Below, piece by piece: positions 22,675 through 34,136 of a stretch of DNA of 64,000 bases. Source of the DNA: Nigrospora sphaerica (lineage: Eukaryota; Ascomycota; Sordariomycetes; Amphisphaeriales; Apiosporaceae); contig JAGVVL010000017.1 in NCBI GenBank assembly GCA_018287875.1, positions 434,001-498,000 of the forward strand, given 5' to 3'. The notes beneath the pieces were generated by a model that searched no databases, was not told the origin of the DNA, and saw only the letters and a program-made list of their open reading frames with translations. The stretch's first letter is position 1; the number at the start of each line of letters is the position of its first letter. Made by a program: the position numbers and the translations under genes.

Positions 22675-25600
22675 ATGAATACCGGCCGCGATCCAAACTC
22701 GCGCCTGCGCCAGACGCTGAATCCCCTCCGCACAACGTCGTTGGGAGGTTTCGTGCAACCATCAAACACACCGCACTCGGCCATTTCGGTCGCGTCCACT
22801 TTTGCCTACTCGCAGGGTCAGAGCCAGAGCCACACGCCACAGAGCTCCATCCTGCCCTATAACCCGCAGGAATGGGTACCCTCACCCGCCGTTGGCCCTG
22901 AGCGAAGTCACCAGTTTCCGCCCCCGGCTGGCCGACCAGAGTCGCAAGGTGAATAGCCGCTTTCGTCTTTTCTTTCCTCAAGTTGTTCCGCCTGCTGCCC
23001 GTCGTGGTCTCGCGGCTAACCTGACACAAGCCGCAGCGGCACCGCTGCCGCCGCCACCCTACTCGCCGCCGCGGAGCCAAAGGCCTGTCAGCACAGCATT
23101 CGAGACACCACCGGCGAACATCTCGATGGTGCGCGTGCCACCCAGCAGTTCACATCGCCCGACGCCGTCACCGCCCAGCGCCATCAATTTCCCCCCGCCC
23201 CCGCCCGGCGCTGGTGCGCGTGGCGCCTCGCGGGAACGGCGTTTCGGGCTCCCGTCGCTGTCGCTGAGGCGGCGTGAGGCGACCGATGCCTCGACGCCCA
23301 TCGCCCAGCCGCAGCCGCAGCCCCTCAGCATCCAGATCCCGGCGACGAGAATGGATACGATCGAGACGGAGCCGCTCACGGTGCCGCCCAGCGCCAGACG
23401 GGCAGCGTCGGCAAGCGCCGTCGAGACGCCCGTCTCCGCACGCTCGCGCTCGGCGTCACAAACCGGCTGGGGGCCGAGCATAACGGTGCCCCCGCCCCCG
23501 CCTGGCCCTCCACCCTCCACCTCGAGGTCGCAGAGCCTGAACAGGACGCCCGAGCCCATCGTCTCGCCCCCAACGCGAAGGCCGCCCCCGCAGGGCATCG
23601 CTGCTCTCGGTCCCGTCCCACCCACCCCCGCCAACTGGGTGGAGGAGGAGCGCCAACGCACACGCGCAGCCCCCCCGCCCGCCCTCAACATCGATACCTC
23701 GAGTGCCTCGACCGATTCCTCCCAGCCCCCCGACTCGGCCTCGGGGTCCAGCTCGGCCGGCGGGCAGCTGGCGAGAGCCGGGGCTGTGCGTTGCGAGAAG
23801 TCGCTGCGTGAAAGGCGCACAGAGAGCCGGACGAGGAGCACCATGGGAGAACCCAGCCCCGGCATTCAACCACTGGCCGACATTGTCGTGCCGCCGGGAG
23901 CCAACGCCACGCCGTCGCGGAGAGGGCCGCGTAGCGGTGGCCGCGTGGGCCCAGACACGCCGGGCACGGGGGGTCGCTTCGGCGATGCCCTCATGGACTC
24001 GCGGCATACGACGCCGCGACAGTCGGCCGGTCTGCATTCCGAAACACCCACACCGCCATTCTCGCCGACACCCCAGAAGACCTACGCCGTCACCGAGCAA
24101 ACCCACCCCATGGCCCCCAAAGCCTTGCCGACACCGCCCCCGCAGAGCCGGTCGGCGTCCACGTCGAGTATGCGGCCCGATGCGCATGCCATGCCGGGAG
24201 GTCCGGTGCCGGCCACGCCCATTTCCAAACACACCGTCATCAGCCAGACAGCCGAACAGTTCTCCAAGGATTCGATCCAGCGGTTTCAGTCCTTTGCTGA
24301 GCAGGAGGCTTCGGCGGCCTCGGATGCTGATCGCGTCAAACTATTTACCGAGTTCATCGTTAACGAGTCTAGGCTACGGCGCGAGAGGTACAACTCGGCC
24401 ATCGGCGCCATGGGGTCCGAGATCTTCGACCTCACGCGGGACCTGTTCCGGCCTATGCGAACAAGGCGGGACTCGGAGACGTCCCAGATCAGCGAGTGGA
24501 CACCGCAGATGTCCGAGTCGAGATCCAACCGCAACTCGATCGGCTCGATCCTGGGTCGAGACGCAGCGGCGCATTCACATTCAGCCCCTCCATCGGCAAA
24601 CCTAAGCAGCTCACCAGGCGGACCGGCCGCCAACAGCGCCAACTGGCAGCAGTCCAACTTCATGCCCTCCCTGTCTCCGATTCTGAGTATGAGCATCAGC
24701 GAGGCGCTTGACGGGTCGAGCTCCCGTGGACGCCCCGCCAGTCGATGGTGGGAGACAGACTCGAACGGCGAGCAGGTGCATGGGATGGAGCGATCCAAAC
24801 GGGAATCGAAATACATGGGCGTCCCGAAGGAGGCCCGCGAGGCTCTGCAGTGGCGCGACGCACCCAATGACGGCAGCGCCCATGGCAGCTCCAGTGTGCG
24901 CGACTCGGGCGAGTACCCGCCGGAGAAGGTCGGCTGGCACGAGCAGGACGAGTCGCAGACGCCGCAGCACTTCCAGAGTTCCTTCGTATCGCAGTCCGCG
25001 TCGGTGCCCAACACACCGTGTCCGTCGCATTTAGACATCTCTCGTCTCGTCACCATCCCGCCCCCGTACCCGCGGCACCACCCGGCCGTCAATAACAATC
25101 ACCCGGAACTGACGTCGATGCGCACCACGGTCCGCGCCTTGAGCGACATGACGGAGCTTCAAGAGGCGAAGGAAACCTTCCAGCGGGAGAGCCAGCAGAT
25201 GCGCGAGGAGTTCCAGGACGCCGCGAAACAACGCAAACAGGCACTCCGGGCCAACCTCCAGCAAGAGGTCAGCTCGGGCAGCATGTCGTACGCCGAAGCC
25301 GCCGCCATCGAGGCCGATTCGAGCGAGACGGAGAAGGCACAGGCCAAAGAACTCGAGAAGAAGGACTTTGAGCGCTTCCAGACGGCCGTCGTTCGGCCGC
25401 TGAACGAGATGCTTACCGCCCGCATCCACAAGGCCACGGCGCTATTCGACGAACTTCGCTCCCGGCTCTTCGTCGACACGCACGCGTCGAACCCCAACCT
25501 GCCGCAGGAGGAAGGCGACGAGCAGCCCGAGCTGCTTGAGAAGCTCACGCTGCTCAAGTGGATCTTCGAGGCGCGCGAGATGCTCCACCGCGAGATCTAC

Positions 25601-26302
25601 GACCTGCTGTCGGACCGTAACGACCGGTACCGCGACATGATTGTGCGGCCGTACCAGCTGGCGGGCAACGAGGAGAAGGCGCAGGAGGCTAGCACGTTCT
25701 TCGCTGACGACGCGGTCAAGCGGCGGGTGGCGTTTGCGTCCGAGGTGCTGCAGCGGACGCACGAGTTCCGCGGGGTGGTGGCGGAGAACGTCGAGCGCGG
25801 CGTCGACATGCAGCTCAACGCCTTCTGGGACACGGCGACGCCGCTCAAGGGCCTGCTCGACAAGATCCCGGCCGTGCTCGACCGCAGCTTCCGCGTGCAG
25901 GTGCCGGCGGCCGAGTACGCCGAGAACCCGAGCTACCACGAGCACCCGCTGCAGTACCTGTACTCGCTGCTGCTGCACGCCGAGAAGAGCACGTACCAGT
26001 TCATCGAGAGCCAGACGAACCTGCTGTGCCTGCTGCACGAGGTCAAGGAGGCCGTCATGAGCGCCCGCGCGCGCTCCCACGCTGCCGCCGGCGGTGACGC
26101 CGACGTGGCCGCCGCCGAGCGCACCGCCGACCAGGCCCGCGCCACGGCCGACCTCCAGGAGAAGGTGCGTCTTGTGCACGACTCGTGGGAGGGCGCCCTC
26201 GGCGACACCATCCGCGGCGCCAAGGAGCGCGTCGGCGAGTGGCTGCTGAGCACCGGCGGCTGGGACGAGAGCCTCGAGGACAGCGGCGTCGGCGGGGGCT
26301 AG
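22675..26302 (+). CDS. Proline-rich conserved fungal protein with C-terminal coiled coil (1179 aa)
   Basis: Two exons, 22675-22948 and 23037-26302, join in frame through an 88-bp intron (GTGAAT donor, GCTAACC branch site, CCGCAG acceptor). Residues 1 to about 480 are disordered and rich in Pro, Ser, Arg and Thr, with PPPPYSPP, FPPPPPGAG and PPPPPGPPPS tracts. A conserved-looking helical block starts at EQFSKDSIQRFQSFAEQEAS and includes FIVNESRLRRERYNSAIGAM. After another disordered part, residues about 800-1160 are charged and helical (ETFQRESQQMREEFQDAAKQ, KELEKKDFERFQTAVVRPLN), likely coiled coil. No signal peptide or membrane segment. Proteins of this layout are often labelled proline-rich in fungal annotations, but I know no proven function. 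The poly-Pro tracts suggest SH3, WW or EVH1 partners (inference). Confidence 0.85.
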
Positions 26303-27004
26303 GCGGGTTCCCCTCGATACTGCTCATGCTTCTTCTTGCTGTTACACCCTGCCCGCTGCCACTCGTCCTCACCCTTGCTTCCACTGCTTCTGCTGCCTGC
26401 TTCCGTCCATTTCAGCAGTACCCCTCATCTTTGACCTCCCTTTTTTTGATACCCCCCCACGCACGCAAGCACTCTCCCGCTTGCATCATCGTCATCATCA
26501 TCCATGCGTTGAACAGGCGATCCATTTTCGCCTGGGCGCAACGCGGCTAGTTTGGGCCTACATTTCCCCCCTTCCTGTTTGTGTCGATTGTACACCGGAC
26601 TGTTTTCCTGAATCATAGATGGGGAGAGACACATCAGAGTATTACTTACTGCATCAATACCATTCTCACGAGGTTTTTCATTCTCGCTTCCTCGTCTTGA
26701 GCTTGCAGCTTGGGTTTCCCCAAATGTATTAACGGCTTATCCTGCCAGATACGTACGAAAGGAAGGTATCGCCCATGGATCGCATCCCCTGCTTGTCGGA
26801 CCCTACGCATTGCCTATCGCGTTAAAAAACCGGCCCGCTAGAGCACCATCTTTTCCTCCTGCATTCCCCATGGAAACCCACCCCGTCATCTCGTCGCACT
26901 ACACATATCGCGTCAGTCCCGGGCCCCCTCGATGATTTCTGCACCTCGTATGGAAAAAGAAGAAAAGAAAATCCTACTCCGACCCCCTCTTCGTCACCTT
27001 TTCT
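26303..27004. other. 3' flank of the proline-rich gene
   Basis: No supported gene. The left part is pyrimidine-rich and the right part is the downstream flank of the minus-strand peptide gene at 27005-27151. Confidence 0.5.
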
Positions 27005-27151
27005 TTACCAACAGTGCGTGCCCCGGTCGTCGGGCAGCACGATGCACGTCCCCCGGCGCTGCGCCGCCGCGTCCACCGCCGGGATCACGGCGCCGTGGGC
27101 GGATAGCGCGAGGAGCGCCGCCATGACGAGGGTGCGGGGTGAGAAGTGCAT
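27005..27151 (-). CDS. Small secreted peptide precursor (48 aa), function unknown
   Basis: A 49-codon minus-strand frame from ATG 27151-27149 to TAA 27007-27005. The first 20 residues (MHFSPRTLVMAALLALSAHG) form a clear signal peptide with a basic start and hydrophobic core. A small alanine-rich segment ends in a dibasic RR, followed by GTCIVLPDDRGTHCW, where two cysteines 12 residues apart could close a disulfide. The dibasic site suggests Kex2-type processing to a 15-residue peptide (inference). The TAA overlaps a possible GTAAAG splice donor, so a further exon is conceivable. A 26-copy minisatellite lies 40 bp upstream of the start. Family unknown. Confidence 0.5.
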   Translation of the reverse strand: MHFSPRTLVMAALLALSAHGAVIPAVDAAAQRRGTCIVLPDDRGTHCW

Positions 27152-27190
27152 TTTTTGTTGTGATGCGCGGGGGCGGTGGACAACGTGAGA

Positions 27191-27450
27191 GAGAGAGCGA
27201 GAGAGAGCGAGAGAGAGCGAGAGAGAGCGAGAGAGAGCGAGAGAGAGCGAGAGAGAGCGAGAGAGAGCGAGAGAGAGCGAGAGAGAGCGAGAGAGAGCGA
27301 GAGAGAGCGAGAGAGAGCGAGAGAGAGCGAGAGAGAGCGAGAGAGAGCGAGAGAGAGCGAGAGAGAGCGAGAGAGAGCGAGAGAGAGCGAGAGAGAGCGA
27401 GAGAGAGCGAGAGAGAGCGAGAGAGAGCGAGAGAGAGCGAGAGAGAGCGC
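27191..27450. repeat. Minisatellite, about 26 tandem copies of GAGAGAGCGA
   Basis: A perfect 10-bp tandem array, then an irregular GCGCGCGAGAGAGAGAGAG tail to about 27486. It is open in several frames and gives ERERARES-type low-complexity products that I do not consider genes. It lies immediately upstream of the minus-strand peptide gene, where it would read as a TC-rich promoter or leader tract. Confidence 0.97.
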
Positions 27451-29757
27451 GCGCGAGAGAGAGAGAGAGAGCGAGGGAGAGAGAAAGATGAGTAGAGGTA
27501 GGTTGGGAGGTTGCGCGAGTGCGTGAGTGTGGGGTGGATGAATGGATAGGGGTAGAAATGGGGCGGGGGATGTTTTATATTGCGTTCTTTGACGGGGCGG
27601 GAAGGGCAGAGGTGGACGACGGTTAACAGTTCGGAGCGTTTCCTCGGGACAGGATGGATGATGGATTTGTGGCGGTGGTGTTTGGTGTTGTCGCCCGGCG
27701 AATTGAAGGCATAACTCCCCTGCGGTAAGATTATGGTAGACCAGCGTCGCCCCGGGCCGCTTTGTTACTGGTATACACCAGGTACTGCGCCTTTCCCGGC
27801 CATTTCAGCGCCGCCACACCTGCCGATTGCCCATTAGCCGTTGGGTTGGCTCTGTCTCTCTTCACCGCCGACGACGTCCCCCACCCCCAACCCATCAGCC
27901 CTGTTCCCCCCTGTGGGGCTTTCTCGCAGGGGAACCATACCAACCGCGCCCAATCGGCGGGCGCGCCGCCATTTCTAACCCATGGAAACCAACAACCCTT
28001 CCCTGTTGGTTGGATACGGCTAGACATGGCGGCTCCGAATCACGGCGGCTTCACTCGATCGGGAATTTCGGTGATGAGAGGGCGGAATGCGCGAGGAGCG
28101 AAGAAAGGCCGCCGGCTTACATGCGAGATGCATGGCGGGCGGAGGAGGGCCGTCTCCCTGCGTGCCGGCGCGTTTTGTGAATGTATGTCTGGTACTTCGT
28201 CGTTTTGATACCGGCAGTCGGTTGTGTAAGTACCGGCACTCAACCGAGTAAACAAGTACCTAGACACCCCCCCTGTGGATGCATCGTTCTAGTTTTCATA
28301 AGGCCTCCCACACGCCGAGGAGGACTGGGGTTGGGCCACCGCGCCCCCGTTTCCTCCCCGCGGCTGGTGAAAGTCCAGAAAGCCCCCTTGCATGCCGCTT
28401 GACAAGGGTTCCGGTGCGGCCGCCGGGGTTATTTTTCGGGATGTTCCGCCCGGGCAGGCGAGGGTATCCAGTAATCAGGCGATGCCGGTCCCCGGACTGG
28501 CAACAGGTGGCGCGTGGAAACAATCCCCGTGCCCGCCAGCTCTCATCTTGTCTACTTATATCACACCGAGTGACATGTGCCCTTCCTCGTTTCTCCTCGC
28601 TCGGGATGGCGTGATAGGTGCCGTGTGTTTTGCCGGCGCGGAAAGAGAGGCGCATAATGGCACCTCGATGTCCTGGGTTCACTGAGTGAGCCGCGACCGT
28701 ACCAGTCACCCTCAGCATACGCCCCCTTCTGGCTCTCTGGGTCTGCCTTTGCACTTCTTGGTGTGCCGCGCTCCATATGTCGTGTACTGCCCTATCTCGC
28801 AGCTGATGGATGGGGCCGTTTACGCCTGCAGTGGTTCCAAGACGGCCAGCGTGGTCTAGGTGCCGGAGATCAGGACTTATTCCGAGATGGGTGATACACT
28901 GGAAGGCCGAATATGGGACGGAGTGGTGTTGGGTGGGTGTAGTTCACTTGCATGGGCCGTTTATGAAGACCATGAAGGTGGCAGCGGTGGAAGTTTGGTT
29001 CTGTTGTTGAGGAGTGTTATTCTTGAATGCCAGGACATCTTCTTGCAATGTTATCATTCCGGATGGTGCCGGCAGGTGTTCGTAACCACCTGGTTTCCAT
29101 CTCGAGGAAGCAGACAGTCTCGTGTTATAATAGAGACCCGGCTGCCTAAAAGATGAGGGTGCGTGGCGTGGTGGATACTGGCCCAATATCAGAAGCTCAA
29201 GAGAGAAGGGGCGGGCAAAGGTGTTGGACGAGGGAGAACTAGAGCTCAACATATCCAGAAAGCCCAGGAAACATGAGTTTAAATGTAAGGCTCATCTTAC
29301 TAACTAGCAGTCTGTGATTTAAGTTCAAGGGACCCGGAAGACTTACGATAACGCTAGAAGTAAATGCAGATAGCCTACAATGAACGCTTAAACACCGACG
29401 TCTCATCTAAAATACCTGGATTATTGTTCACACAGGCTAAACTCCGCGTTTCTTAGGCCTGTTAGGATATATCCGATTGCGCTTTTCTAACCACAACTGG
29501 TACGTTTACGAGTTGTTACAGCGCGTCTCGACCTCTGACGGGCATCGAGATGATCGATGTTACGGCATGGGTACATAGGTACAAGGGCATGGGAATGCAT
29601 GGACCACTGGCCGGTGGTACGTACCGCCGCTGGCTGAATATATTCCTGACAAACGGTGACTGACAGGAGCCTGTTCCTCTTCTTTTCCTCTTCACCTGTA
29701 GTTTTCGCATCTCAATAGAACCTTCAGGGCATCACCAGATCCCTTGTTCCTTGAATC
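27451..29757. other. Intergenic, no supported gene
   Basis: Frames at 27762-28208, 28296-28754 and 28860-29156 overlap one another on both strands and show no domain, signal peptide or splice pattern that I trust. Nothing else seen. Confidence 0.5.
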
Positions 29758-30889
29758 GTGACAATCCAAATAATCGCAATCGACACTGGTGAAAAAGGCA
29801 TGGCCGACCCGAAACGCCGCTTGGATGACATCGATGGGCTTCGAAGCATCTGTCCGGACGTGACTCAGATGGAAACCAATCCAGGATCCAATGAAACTAT
29901 CATACGAATCGCCCACTTTCCTGTCCAGGAGTATCTTGAATCAGATCGGATACGGCAGAACGCCGACACGGTATGTTTTGGAGTTACAAAGGGAAGCCGT
30001 CATACGCTTATGACGTCGATTTGTCTCTCTACCCTTATGGTGCCGCAAGAGCCAGAGTGGTCCCAACTACCTTCGACGATTTTCAAGCACCCCATGACAA
30101 AGCAATACTTATTTGCAGATTACGCAACCAATCTTTGGTTGTATCATTTCGATCAATGTCGTCAACATAACGAAATAAAGGATAAAGTCCTGAGATTTTT
30201 CCGCAACCCAGGCGCCTTAACAAGACCTAAATAAAACCGACCTACATGGACGCACGCCGCTCTTCTACGCACTGGATGGGCGCCACAAAAGCATTGTCAA
30301 GTTTTTGCTCGAACAAGGCGCGGACGCAAATAAACACGGCAAAGGGGCAGAACCTCCATTGGCTGTTGCCTCGAAACAGGGACAAGAAACAATTGTACAA
30401 GATCTACTCGCAAACGGCGCCAACATCACCTACGGTACAAAGGATGGCCAGGGATCCGCATTGGCTTTCGCATCGCTCTGGAACCACCTTCACGTGGTGC
30501 GTTTGCTTCCTAACTCAGGTGTCGACGCCAGAAGAAACCACTGGGCCTTTTATTGGGATTGTTATATTCCACATAAAGAGGTTTTACGTGTCCTTCTCCA
30601 ACACGGTGCAAACCCCAACGGCACTAGCCAGTCGATTTGGTCACAGGGGCGACGGGAGCATACCGAGAGCAAGTTATCGCCGCTACGATAAGCACTGAAA
30701 AACAGGGAACCAGACTTGGCTTGTTTCCTCGTCGAACACGGTGCTGACCCAACTCGACTGGACCACGACATGAAGAAAAGGATAATGACCAAAACTGAGT
30801 GCAGCCGGTGGGATAGCGCTCTGTACAAGCTCCTGTGTTCATTCGACTGCTCCCGGATAATTGCGAGACTCCATCTAGAACCGGGATAG
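29758..30889 (+). pseudogene. NACHT-ankyrin (NLR-like) remnant
   Basis: The left part has the segment that follows the NACHT domain in fungal NLR-like proteins: DGLRSICPDV, IIRIAHFPVQEYLESDRI and FADYATNLWLYHFDQC. Ankyrin-like repeats follow in another frame from about 30230: HGRTPLFYALDGRHKSIVKF, LLEQGADANKHGKG, PLAVASKQGQETIVQDLLAN and VLRVLLQHGANPN. A third frame carries DLACFLVEHGADPTRLDH to the TAG at 30887. The P-loop NTPase part is absent, so the gene has lost its 5' portion and has at least two frame changes. This is a relic of a non-self-recognition gene, related in type to the intact gene at 50090-53990 but not an evident copy of it. Confidence 0.8.
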
Positions 30890-31310
30890 TCTGTATGGGA
30901 GGGGTATCTCCGCAAGCCTCGCACTGGACCAACGGCCCTGCCTCGAGGATCGCGTGACCTGGAATACAAGGCAAGAATGCCCCAGAACGATAGAGTATTG
31001 AGTTCTGTGGAAGTTAAATGGCAATTGGAGCTCATATGGCGTCCTTTGCGGGTTACTTTGCAACGATCTCTAGCGGCCTCTGGCTTCTGAAATACACGAG
31101 ATGTCGATACGGGGTGTACTAAGTAAAGTTTCGGAAATTCGACGCAGAAGGCCCCGTTTGTGCAGAACCAGCACGATATGGAGAGCGGAGTGAGGACCTT
31201 CTATGACAGAATTCTTTAGAGTAGGGGATAGTCTTGTAATGCTAAGAGTTAACTCGGCAATTGCCTCAGCCCAGCGCCGATCCCTTGACCATAGCCACTA
31301 TGCCATGACA
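30890..31310. other. Intergenic, no supported gene
   Basis: Nothing recognisable; includes the 3' flank of the cysteine-rich secreted protein gene. Confidence 0.5.
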
Positions 31311-31683
31311 CTAAGGGCACTTCTTGCCCTTCATGTATCCGCCGGGACAGCAGATAGAACCGCCCAACTTGGAGCACGCTTTGCCATCACCACCGCCGCT
31401 CTGAACGGTGCACTAGTCAGAAATCTGGTTAGAATCGAGTTCTGTTCTTTCATCATCGACTCTTTGGGGCATGATGCGGGTAAGTCAAGCATTTCTCAGG
31501 TACCTTTCCCTTAGTACAGCCATAGTTCTTGCCGTTAACCTTGCAGGAAGTTCCGTTGCACTTGCCCCAGTCGGTGGCTCTGCTTGTTAAGACGTTGGAA
31601 TCCCCCTCTGTCGCCGGCGAGACCCCACTGGCGAGGACAGACGTGGCGGCCAGGACCGCAAAGAGGGATGTAGAGATCCTCAT
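31311..31683 (-). CDS. Small cysteine-rich secreted protein (89 aa)
   Basis: Two minus-strand exons, 31683-31504 and 31400-31311, are joined in phase 0 by a 103-bp intron (GTACCT donor, GTTCAG acceptor). Without the intron the frame would run into a cysteine-poor tail; with it the C-terminus is a coherent cysteine-rich end closing at PGGYMKGKKCP. Residues 1-19 are a signal peptide (MRISTSLFAVLAATSVLAS). The mature part has seven cysteines, at residues 42, 47, 56, 69, 77, 78 and 88, including a CC pair in SICCPGGY. The odd number leaves one unpaired or suggests dimerisation. Small basic cysteine-rich proteins of this size act as effectors or antimicrobial peptides in fungi; which applies here is unknown. 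The gene looks intact although its neighbour is a relic. Confidence 0.8.
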
Positions 31684-31809
31684 AATGTCGGAAGTGGATT
31701 GTTCGGTGTCGACAAGAATGAATATGGTGGTGGCTTGGGATTTGCTATGCTGCTCTGGGGTACGAGAAGACGATGAAATTGGAGGGATGGAAAATGAGGG
31801 TTCGGGTAA

Positions 31810-31817
31810 TTTAAATA
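31810..31817 (-). promoter_or_regulatory. TATA-like element of the cysteine-rich protein gene
   Basis: TATTTAAA on the minus strand, about 127 bp ahead of the ATG at 31683. Confidence 0.4.
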
Positions 31818-34136
31818 CCTACGTACGTTACTACTGAGTGAGGCGCTCGACCATTACCCTTGGAATCTCCTGCACTACATATTTGCTGCTCGTACGACAT
31901 GGTCATTAATAGCATAACGTAAGAAGAACCAAAAGTCTCAGGCAAATGGGTAATCCACTGACGGCTAAAGACACTCCTCAGCCGGCCTGCCTCACCCATG
32001 GTGCTTTTATGGAGCAAAATACGCTCTAGATTTAATCCCTTCCAATACTGCAGGACCTAGGCCTCTTGTCGCTTACATTATCGCTGACATGCATATGCGA
32101 AATGCCTCCAGCCGCGCAACGTAGAACGCCTGACCTTGTGCGGTATTTTTTCCATTGGGTGGCAATCGAGAAGAAGAAGAAAATTCAAGGGGAAAATTGG
32201 GCTGATATGGCCGAGAGCAGCAAGGGGTTCTCAAGTAGATATGTCGCTAGGTGTAAGCATTTACCAGTGCTTCTACCACTGCTGCCTCGCCCAGCTGATG
32301 TGGTACAGCTTGTGCCCCAAAATGCTGTCCCTGCCCTCGCAGCCCAAAAATCATTGTCACCGTTAATGCTGGTAATGGTACCGCGTAGTACCATAATCCA
32401 TGAGTCTTCCAGGTCGCTACGGGCGCTGCGGTCGGCGAGGTCGGCGGTAAAATGGCCGGCAGGCCGACGGGCCCAGATTGGCGCCTGGTACGATGTGGGC
32501 CTGCTCCGCAACGATGATCGAGCCCATGTGTCGTAAGTAGGCGAAGCTATGGGCCGTCCTGTGCCCTAAGGAGACGGACACCTTCGCTCGCGAGGATGGC
32601 TAATACGGAACCCCGCAGAGTTCCAGAAGTTCGTCGAGAGTACGAGATACTTCGAGTTCAGCCCGCCTTTCCGGGAGCAGGCGTGGTGCTATCACGACCG
32701 GCGACGGCCAGTGATGCGTAAAAGGTAGGGGACCTGCCAGTTGACAGATCCTGCTCTTAACAGCCTATGTATGTCCACGGTATCCAGTTTAGCAGACTAG
32801 GTTATTGTCCCCCCCCCGTGGTGGCACGCATCAGCCAGCTACACCAGATCCAGGCGACGAACAGTCAGACCTAGAGGTGGCTATGCCCTTAGCATACGGC
32901 CCCAGGACTGAATAAGACAAGCACACACGAGGATTAAAGGGGAGAGATAAGCCATAGGCGGGGACACAAGAGGGCTCTTCGCCCCATTAAAAGAGGGGCG
33001 CGTAGTAAGGCTTAGCAAAAGAGGCGCGAAGATAGAAAGCGGGGATAGAAAACTATAAAAATAACACTAATAATAGCCACTAAGTAAACGACATTAACGT
33101 AACCTAGCGTAGCTATATACGGCTCCGGAATATATAAAAGTTAGGATGCCTTTAAAGGGCTGGCACTTGACTACGACGGGCCCCAGTTTAACATTAGTGG
33201 TAAAGAACACGAGACGAGAAAAGAGGCTGAAAGGCTAGATGTGGAGTTGGAAGGTTAGAGAAATGATGAGCTAATAAGGCACGGAGTGGCTTCTATAAGC
33301 TTGCCACGTCACATATCCCCTAGGAGATAAGTAGATAAACCACGGTACCAGCGGTCCTACGCCGACGTTAAACAATAACACACACACACACCTTCGCTCG
33401 CCTGCCCCAGTTCTTTGTCTTGCCGTGCTAGATCATGCATCGTGGGCGAAGTTCGCCTCGGGGTGTCAGCTATGGTCCGAGGTACGGTGCAAGGCGCGGC
33501 TGATAGCGGGGACCGCTAACGATCTCGGCGCATCCGTGAGCGGGGGCAGGTCAGGGGTGGTCAGGGGCAGACCGGGGGAGGGGGCTTCGCCTTTGTGGGA
33601 CACCGCTCTAGGATTTCAAAAACCGTGAGCTCCTGACCTTTGTGTGTTCCATCCATGAAGGCCAATGAAGGGCCCGAGTCCGGCCCCTCTGTGCTTAACG
33701 TTCTACCTGTTTTGCCGAGAAACTACTCATACTCCGTCCCGTTGAGCCATTTAGAGTTTCCACGACTTATGATAGTGACTGTCGCCCCAGAATACTAATA
33801 GGAGCATGTTGTTTCCGAGTGGAGTTTTGGTTGTTATTAAGAACTGTCCTTCCATGGGCATCAGATACCTGCGAATTTACTCAAAACCCAGTCCACGGCC
33901 CTCTCGATTACCAGAGAAGTTCCAGGTGGTGAAGCTCCCGTTTGTTTTTCTGCAGTGCTTTGACTTTGTCCATATCGATGAGGCTATGATCAGAGTGGCT
34001 TGGTAGGTACGCGTGAGACTGACCCCTCCATATACTGGGCTTCTTTTGGATTGTGAGGAGACTCCCTATTTGGCCCCAGTATGGGTAATGAAGTCTCAAT
34101 TGCCATTAAACTTCTTACCTGCGGCCGAAACCCTTC
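31818..34136. other. Gene-poor, repeat-relic region
   Basis: No supported gene. Short coding-like stretches at 32060-32740 (for example FQKFVESTRYFEFSPPF near 32625) cannot be assembled or recognised. An A/T-rich tract at about 33040-33160 looks like mutated repeat DNA, and (CA)n follows at about 33378-33391. GTTATTGT at 32801 and its complement ACAATAAC at 33372 flank 570 bp, which is suggestive of an old terminal repeat but weak. Confidence 0.4.
32228..32257 (+). repeat. Short relic of the 3' end of the same LINE family
   Basis: GTCGCTAGGTGTAAG (32243-32257) is identical to 16984-16998 in the LINE 3' UTR, and the bases before it also align (GGGGTTCTCA against GGGGTCCTCA). It is most simply a severely 5'-truncated or decayed copy. 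Confidence 0.5.

Noticed and set aside
27139..27526. Two long plus-strand frames encoding Arg/Glu/Ser repeats
   Set aside because: They are the tandem decamer read in frame; any frame of such an array is open. No start context or domain supports a protein.
32801..33379. Solo LTR between inverted GTTATTGT and ACAATAAC
   Set aside because: The ends lack TG...CA and no target duplication is visible; an 8-bp match at this distance can be chance.
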